Of a stretch of DNA of 64,000 bases, positions 59,347 through 64,000 are shown in pieces. The notes under the pieces are model-generated. The model saw only the letters and a program-made list of their open reading frames with translations, had not been told where the DNA came from and did no database searches. Source of the DNA: Neochlamydia sp. S13 (GTDB lineage Bacteria > Chlamydiota > Chlamydiia > Chlamydiales > Parachlamydiaceae); NCBI RefSeq assembly GCF_000648235.2, contig NZ_AP017977.1:1178001-1242000 (forward strand), read 5' to 3'. The first letter of the stretch is position 1, and the number at the start of each line of letters is the position of its first letter. The translations under genes were made by a program, and so were the position numbers.

Positions 59347-59838
59347 ATGAAACATATTAAAAGTGAAAGATTAAAAAAACTTGAAGTAGAACTTAACGAT
59401 CTTGAACAATGGCTTAAACTTGGCCTCGTTCCTAAAAAGGATATGGATAAACATAAGGAAGAAATACGCGCTATTCAGACTAAAATTGAAGAAGAAAAAG
59501 AAAGACTTAAGTTTCTAAAAGAAAGTGGTGAAGCTGAAGAATATATAGCTCCCAAACGTCCTACAGCCCGAGCAGGCTACACCGAGATGCCAACTATCCC
59601 TGACATAGATATGGGAGATACAGGGGCAGGCATAGGCGATACAGCTTTTGACATGGAAACTGATGCCATTGATGTAGAAAGCTCTGTGATTGAGGAAAAG
59701 GATGAAACTGAAGATGAAGAGGGAGCTACACGCGACGAAAATGCTGAAGAAGAGGAAGAAGAAGAGGAATCTTATTTTAGTGATCGCAATCGATGGCGCC
59801 GTGGAGGGATCATAGACCCTGATGCAGATGAATGGTAG
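59347..59838 (+). CDS. Hypothetical acidic coiled-coil protein
   Basis: 163 residues. The first 60 residues form a likely coiled coil (RLKKLEVELNDLEQWLKLGL, EIRAIQTKIEEEKERLKFL), the middle is Gly/Asp-rich, and a long acidic run (DETEDEEGATRDENAEEEEE) is followed by FSDRNRWRRGGIIDPDADEW. I do not recognise a family. It starts with AGGA upstream and lies about 50 bases before hemW, so may be part of one transcript. Confidence 0.7.
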   Translation: MKHIKSERLKKLEVELNDLEQWLKLGLVPKKDMDKHKEEIRAIQTKIEEEKERLKFLKESGEAEEYIAPKRPTARAGYTEMPTIPDIDMGDTGAGIGDTAFDMETDAIDVESSVIEEKDETEDEEGATRDENAEEEEEEEESYFSDRNRWRRGGIIDPDADEW

Positions 59839-59888
59839 AATTTATAAAGAGCCTCCTCCTTTGTTAAAAATTAAGATGTTTAATCTAA

Positions 59889-61034
59889 ATGCCGTCCCCT
59901 AAAGAGCCTATTAGCCTTTATTTTCATGTACCTTTCTGCACACATAAATGTGGCTATTGCCACTTTTATGTGCTACCTAATCGTCAAGATCTGAAAAATA
60001 TTTTCATGCAAGCTTTGGCTAAGGAATGGTCGTTACGCCTTCCGGATCTTATGGATAAAGAAATTGTTAGTATTTATTTTGGTGGGGGTACGCCTTCTTT
60101 ATTAGGAGTCGAGTATCTAGGTGAAATTATTGAATGGATCAAACGAGACGTGAACTTTGATCCTTTAACCACTGAGATTACCCTTGAAGCCAATCCAGAA
60201 ACTATTACTTTTTCTCTTATGCAAGCTTATGCACTAGCCGGTGTCAATCGGGTGAGCATAGGCATACAAACACTCAGTAATACCTTATTAGAAAAGCTAG
60301 AAAGACAGCATAGCGCAGAAAAAGCTATCGAAGCAGTTTGGGCATCCTATGAAGCTGGCTTAAAAAATCTTACCATCGATCTCATGTACGACCTTCCTAA
60401 CCAAACTCTAGCCATTTGGAAAGAAACTCTTTTGCAGGTAAGCAAATTACCCATTAAACACTTATCGCTTTATAATTTAACTATCGAACCTCATACTACC
60501 TTTTTCAAATATCGTGATCTTTTACTGAAAACTTTGCCAGATCCTGACTTAAGTTTACAAATGTATGAGCTGGCTCAAGCCATGCTAAACAGCTGCAACT
60601 TAAAACAATATGAAATATCAGCTTTTGCTCAAGAGGGCTTTCAGTCTAAGCATAACACAGGCTACTGGGCAGGTCGTCCTTTTTTAGGATTGGGCCCCTC
60701 GGCATTTAGCTATTGGAAAGGTAAACGTTTTCGCAACATTGCTCACCTTAATCGTTATGCTTATCTATTGAATAATGGGAATTTCCCTCTTGATTTTGAA
60801 GAACAGCTTGATCCTGAGGCAAGCCAAAGAGAGTTATTGGCGATTCGCCTAAGAATGAGAGAAGGAATTGATTTAAAAACTTTTCAACAAGCACATGGTG
60901 CACTTAGCCAAGAGACATTACAAAATCTTACCTGCTTAGAAGAGCAAGGATTTATTAATAAAGAATCAAGTAGGATAAGTCTTTCCCAGCAAGGCGTTCT
61001 TTTTTATGATACGGTAGCAACCGAGCTTATCTAA
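59889..61034 (+). CDS. hemW: HemW-type radical SAM haem chaperone
   Basis: 381 residues of the HemN/HemW radical SAM family. The 4Fe-4S cysteines are in FHVPFCTHKCGYCHFYV (C-x3-C-x2-C), followed by SIYFGGGTPSLL and RVSIGIQTLSNTLLEKL. The protein has the shorter HemW length (E. coli HemW 378), not that of HemN (457), so it is better called a haem chaperone than a coproporphyrinogen oxidase. No strong Shine-Dalgarno is seen at the ATG. It is convergent with the methyltransferase gene, 13 bases away. Confidence 0.9.
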   Translation: MPSPKEPISLYFHVPFCTHKCGYCHFYVLPNRQDLKNIFMQALAKEWSLRLPDLMDKEIVSIYFGGGTPSLLGVEYLGEIIEWIKRDVNFDPLTTEITLEANPETITFSLMQAYALAGVNRVSIGIQTLSNTLLEKLERQHSAEKAIEAVWASYEAGLKNLTIDLMYDLPNQTLAIWKETLLQVSKLPIKHLSLYNLTIEPHTTFFKYRDLLLKTLPDPDLSLQMYELAQAMLNSCNLKQYEISAFAQEGFQSKHNTGYWAGRPFLGLGPSAFSYWKGKRFRNIAHLNRYAYLLNNGNFPLDFEEQLDPEASQRELLAIRLRMREGIDLKTFQQAHGALSQETLQNLTCLEEQGFINKESSRISLSQQGVLFYDTVATELI

Positions 61035-61047
61035 ACTTCTATAAATT

Positions 61048-61764
61048 CTACCGACAACTAACTAGAAAGATGGCCGCTTTTTTCTCTAAATTGGGTAAAG
61101 GCATCTTTTTCCATCTATGTACAGGCTCCGAAACAACTCCTTGCTCAGGCATAGTCAATTCCCAAGCAGTGCAAAGCCAAGTATCTTCTGCTAACGTATT
61201 TAATAAACTTTGAAGCATATGCATATTGCGATAAGGGGCTTCCATAAAAATTTGAGTAGCCTGGTCTGTTCGCGATAAAGCTTCTAATCGTTTAATATCT
61301 TTCAAGCGACCTGCTTCATCCGCTTTTAAATAACCGTGAAAAGTAAAGCGTTGTCCTGAAAACCCAGAATGTATAAGGGCCAGGAGAATAGAAGAAGGAC
61401 CATTAAAGACTTGCACGGCTATACCCGATTGACGTGCACGACGTACCAGCTTAGAGCCAGGATCTGCTACACAAGGCAAGCCTGCATCCGATATCAAACC
61501 CCAGCGCTCACCTTTACGAATAGGTTCTAATAAAAAGTCGATATCCTCTTCAGGAGTATGTTCATTATAAATAGCTACCGTCATCTCAGAGAGTGGTTTT
61601 TTAGTTTTGAAACGGCTTAGATAACGACGTCCTGCCTTTTCACTTTCACAAATCAGCCCATCAAGAGTAGAGACGACTTTATCTACACTATTGGGCAAGA
61701 AAATTTCATGATAACGATGCTCCCCTAAAAGATTAGGTAAAAGTAACAAAGCGGGTTTATTCAT
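61048..61764 (-). CDS. RsmI-like SAM-dependent methyltransferase
   Basis: 238 residues of the tetrapyrrole-methylase fold, related to RsmI (16S rRNA 2'-O-methyltransferase). Motifs: AGRRYLSRFK, GERWGLISDAGLPCVADPGS (SAM-binding core) and FNGPSSILLALIHSGFSGQR. It is shorter than RsmI (about 286) and lacks its C-terminal extension. Bacteroidetes and other chlamydiae have such short relatives. The precise target is therefore uncertain. It begins 12 bases after the holA stop, so the two are an operon. Confidence 0.85.
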   Translation of the reverse strand: MNKPALLLLPNLLGEHRYHEIFLPNSVDKVVSTLDGLICESEKAGRRYLSRFKTKKPLSEMTVAIYNEHTPEEDIDFLLEPIRKGERWGLISDAGLPCVADPGSKLVRRARQSGIAVQVFNGPSSILLALIHSGFSGQRFTFHGYLKADEAGRLKDIKRLEALSRTDQATQIFMEAPYRNMHMLQSLLNTLAEDTWLCTAWELTMPEQGVVSEPVHRWKKMPLPNLEKKAAIFLVSCR

Positions 61765-61775
61765 AGTTGTTAACC

Positions 61776-62801
61776 TTAAATGATAAGTTTTGCTATAAGA
61801 CGCTCGATCAGATAAGAATGATCCGTTGAGCTGTTTTTGGCTGACGTTTCAGCCTCATCTATTAAAATCATCCCCCTGCGAAAACGAGCCATCCCATAAT
61901 TTCTAGCCAGCTGGACATGTCTTTCCAGAATTTGCCCTTTCATATAGCCAAATTGTTTAGACACTTCTGCCCCACTTCCCCCCTGGGCTAGAATGGTGCA
62001 TACTTGAAAATCAGTTTGAAATTGGCTACGAATTTGCCTCAGCAAGATGAGCAAAGGTGTGCCCTCTTGAAGCAAAGCTACAGCTATACGTAAAGCAGTA
62101 GAGGCATCTCGGCGAAAGAGCGCTTCACCTAGTTGCCAAATCGTTTCCGTATTTACAGGAATGCAAACCGCGTCTACATCTTCTAAGGAGATCTGGCGCT
62201 TTTCGCCCACATAACAGACTAATTTTTCTATCTCTTGGCTTATAATTGCCTGTTCGGTACCCATCTGTTTTAAAAGCGCCTGACTAGCAGAAGGGTTGAT
62301 CTGTTTTCCATAGTGATTAATCGTTTGATCAATCCACTCTTTTAAAGACTTTTCTTTTTCCCATGGTTTTTCTTCCGCTATTTCTAAAATGATCCCTACC
62401 CGTTCACTTTTCTTATAAAAATTCGTAGAGGCATTCAAGGAGGTTGCTGTTAAAACAAGGTAGACATTTTTATTAGGATTTTCGTAATAAGCCAGCAGCT
62501 TTTCTGTTGCCGCTTTTAAAAGGCTTTCAGCATGGTGGATCACCACTACCCTTTTAGAAACAAAAGAGCCTAAAGAATGTAATTCAGCCATAACCTTGCT
62601 TATGTCGACTTTTTCATCGCTGTAAATGCAAAGAGCCATTGGATTGGAGATCTGCTCTCCTAAAAGATGAGAAATAAGCCTTTCATAAGCTATTTTTCTG
62701 TTAAACTCATCTTTACAAATAATCGTATAAACAGGTGCAAAGTGTACTGGCGCCGCGCTCTCTAGATGTTTTTCAAAAGCTTTTAAATGACTATATTTCA
62801 T
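61776..62801 (-). CDS. holA: DNA polymerase III delta subunit
   Basis: 341 residues, the usual length of HolA. The delta subunit opens the sliding clamp in the replicative clamp loader. Clues: APVYTIICKDEFNRKIAYER at the start, the AAA-like region with RVVVIHHAESLLKAAT, and the C-terminal helices with TETIWQLGEALFRRDASTAL and LRQIRSQFQTD, which resemble the delta family. No Walker A is expected in delta. It is upstream of the RsmI-like gene in one operon. Confidence 0.85.
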   Translation of the reverse strand: MKYSHLKAFEKHLESAAPVHFAPVYTIICKDEFNRKIAYERLISHLLGEQISNPMALCIYSDEKVDISKVMAELHSLGSFVSKRVVVIHHAESLLKAATEKLLAYYENPNKNVYLVLTATSLNASTNFYKKSERVGIILEIAEEKPWEKEKSLKEWIDQTINHYGKQINPSASQALLKQMGTEQAIISQEIEKLVCYVGEKRQISLEDVDAVCIPVNTETIWQLGEALFRRDASTALRIAVALLQEGTPLLILLRQIRSQFQTDFQVCTILAQGGSGAEVSKQFGYMKGQILERHVQLARNYGMARFRRGMILIDEAETSAKNSSTDHSYLIERLIAKLII

Positions 62802-62990
62802 AAGAAAATTATTATAAAGAACTCGCCAGAAGAAGTCTACAAAGAGATGCCCATGGGAGTATGCAAGATATAAAAAGCAAGCTTGCCACCTTTAGCTTAA
62901 CAAAATTGATTAGCTCTAATGGAAATAAACTTGTTAAGTAATTTTTAACTTCCCAGCTAAAAAAGCTGCAAACTTGCTCCTAATTTACAA

Positions 62991-63566
62991 TTATTCAAAT
63001 TTAGCTTCAGTCAAGATAGCTTCCCATGTTTTACGTGCATGCTCCAAATCTTCTGTATGGATTGTGCTGTAGCGAAGAACTGCAATTTCATTGCCTTTTT
63101 TAATGATGCGAATCCACTCATGTTGAGTATTATCAGGAGAATTTCCATTAATCCACCATTCACCTAAAAGACTATTTATTTTTTGCACACTCACTTTAGA
63201 TTCTACTTTTGCATTCGCATAACGTTTTTGTAGCTGCGTGATGAACTGAGAAAAATATTCGGCAGGGGTAATATTGATATCAGTCATTTCAGTAACAGAA
63301 AATAGCTCGGTTGCATTTTCTGGCTGCTCATTTTCTAGAATGTATTGTGTAATTTTCATTTGCTCTTGAGTATCCTCAGTCGCTAATTTCCATAGGCGTC
63401 CATCAGCTTTCAGGGAATATTGAATCTTTTCCTTACTTCTTTCTGTTTCTTTCGCTTGGGTGCCTGTATGGTGAGATTCTACTCTCGGCTCCTTCTTGCA
63501 AGCGATAAGGGAAAGCGCTAAAGTTAAAGGGAGCCATACAACTGTTACATATCTCATCATTTTCAT
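62991..63566 (-). CDS. Putative lipoprotein
   Basis: 191 residues with a lipoprotein signal (VVWLPLTLALSLIAC, lipobox cysteine at 23) and then a charged linker and a globular part with no domain I recognise (LWKLATEDTQEQMKITQYIL, SLLGEWWINGNSPDNTQ). AGGAG precedes ATG 63566. Divergent from trmO, 62 bases apart. The function is unknown. Confidence 0.72.
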   Translation of the reverse strand: MKMMRYVTVVWLPLTLALSLIACKKEPRVESHHTGTQAKETERSKEKIQYSLKADGRLWKLATEDTQEQMKITQYILENEQPENATELFSVTEMTDINITPAEYFSQFITQLQKRYANAKVESKVSVQKINSLLGEWWINGNSPDNTQHEWIRIIKKGNEIAVLRYSTIHTEDLEHARKTWEAILTEAKFE

Positions 63567-63628
63567 TGGAATATCTCCTAGTATTAAGTAAAATTAGACT
63601 CTAATGATATATCCAAACTTAAGAATAT

Positions 63629-64000
63629 ATGCAATCACCATCCTTATCATGTAGCCCTATCGGTTATTTTTACACTTTAGAAAAGGAACGCTACTCCTTA
63701 CCCAAGCAAGCAGGCCTATTTAAAAATAATAAAGGAAAAATAATCTTAAACCGGCATCAAAATTTTGAACAGGCTTTGCACGATTTAGAGGGCTTTAATA
63801 AGATATGGGTCATTTTCTGGTTTCATCGTAATCACCATTGGAAGCCAAAAGTTTTAACGCCCCACGGCCCTCCTAAGCGTGGGCTTTTTGCTACTCGCTC
63901 TCCTCATCGGCCTAATCCTCTAGGGTTAAGCTGCTTGGAAATTACGGGTGTAAGCCAACTTGAGATAGATGTCATTAACCATGATTTGCTAGATGGCACG
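63629..64000 (+). CDS. trmO: tRNA (t6A37) N6-methyltransferase TrmO, 5' part
   Basis: 124 codons are present, and the frame runs off the end of the window. The sequence is of the TsaA/TrmO family (UPF0066): CSPIGYFYTLEKERYSLPKQ at the start, then GFNKIWVIFWFH, and the characteristic RGLFATRSPHRPNPLGLS. It methylates the threonylcarbamoyl adenosine at position 37 of tRNAs reading ACY codons. The start follows a weak AT-rich leader. Only the C-terminal portion is missing. Confidence 0.9.
   Translation, partial: MQSPSLSCSPIGYFYTLEKERYSLPKQAGLFKNNKGKIILNRHQNFEQALHDLEGFNKIWVIFWFHRNHHWKPKVLTPHGPPKRGLFATRSPHRPNPLGLSCLEITGVSQLEIDVINHDLLDGT

Noticed and set aside
59889..61034. Annotation as coproporphyrinogen III oxidase HemN
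   Set aside because: The length and cysteine spacing fit the shorter HemW group better.

Overview
The window comes from an AT-rich member of the Chlamydiae, most likely an amoeba-associated Parachlamydiaceae of the Neochlamydia/Protochlamydia type. This rests on three things: a housekeeping set familiar from environmental chlamydiae (Kdo transferase, Tex, a lone E2/E3 pair, ResB/CcsA, a HolA plus RsmI-like pair), a large family of F-box plus leucine-rich-repeat (LRR) proteins of the kind known to be expanded in amoeba symbionts, and many decayed insertion sequences. No rRNA or taxonomic marker is present, so the genus is an inference.

1-19 kb is mostly ordinary: a lipase-maturation-factor-like membrane protein, YggU, an HdeD-like protein, mutM with an overlapping HAD hydrolase, an AhpD-like protein, the threonine-to-glycine pair kbl-tdh, two tandem Met-tRNAs (elongator and initiator), waaA, tex, a truncated haemoglobin, a dienelactone hydrolase with a TMEM14-like protein, an ABC exporter gene broken by one in-frame stop, and a cyclophilin.

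19.6-33.3 kb is a minus-strand tandem array of F-box-LRR genes. Three are intact (1121, 608 and 563 codons), one is broken by a nonsense codon plus a 1-bp deletion, one by expansion of a short AG repeat, and one is an old remnant split by a degenerate IS630-family element. The intact and recently broken copies share almost identical N-terminal domains, and most share their 5' flanks. The family therefore appears to be amplifying and decaying at this locus.

34-44.6 kb is again core metabolism and envelope: acetyl-CoA synthetase, a DUF948/YtxH/YtxH trio with a BON-domain protein and an AI-2E family permease, an RlmI-type methyltransferase, DUF423, dihydrolipoyl dehydrogenase, and an E2 acyltransferase whose catalytic HxxxDG motif is gone.

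45.15-50.42 kb looks like one composite transposon. Inverted IS5-family (IS903-type) copies form both outer ends and a 9-bp direct repeat, TGATTTAGG, flanks the unit. It carries one intact and one broken F-box-LRR gene of a second sub-lineage, plus IS630 and IS1634-like debris. It sits in the gap between the E2 gene and the cytochrome c maturation genes. This suggests a way in which the effector-like LRR genes move around the genome and is the most interesting feature of the window.

50.5-64 kb holds a lipoprotein and ResB-like gene, then two opposite-strand hypothetical genes with host-interaction features (polyproline, nuclear-localisation-like basic tail, acidic low-complexity regions), then the CcsA-like partner, an acidic coiled-coil protein, hemW, an RsmI-like methyltransferase, holA, a lipoprotein, and the start of trmO running off the end.
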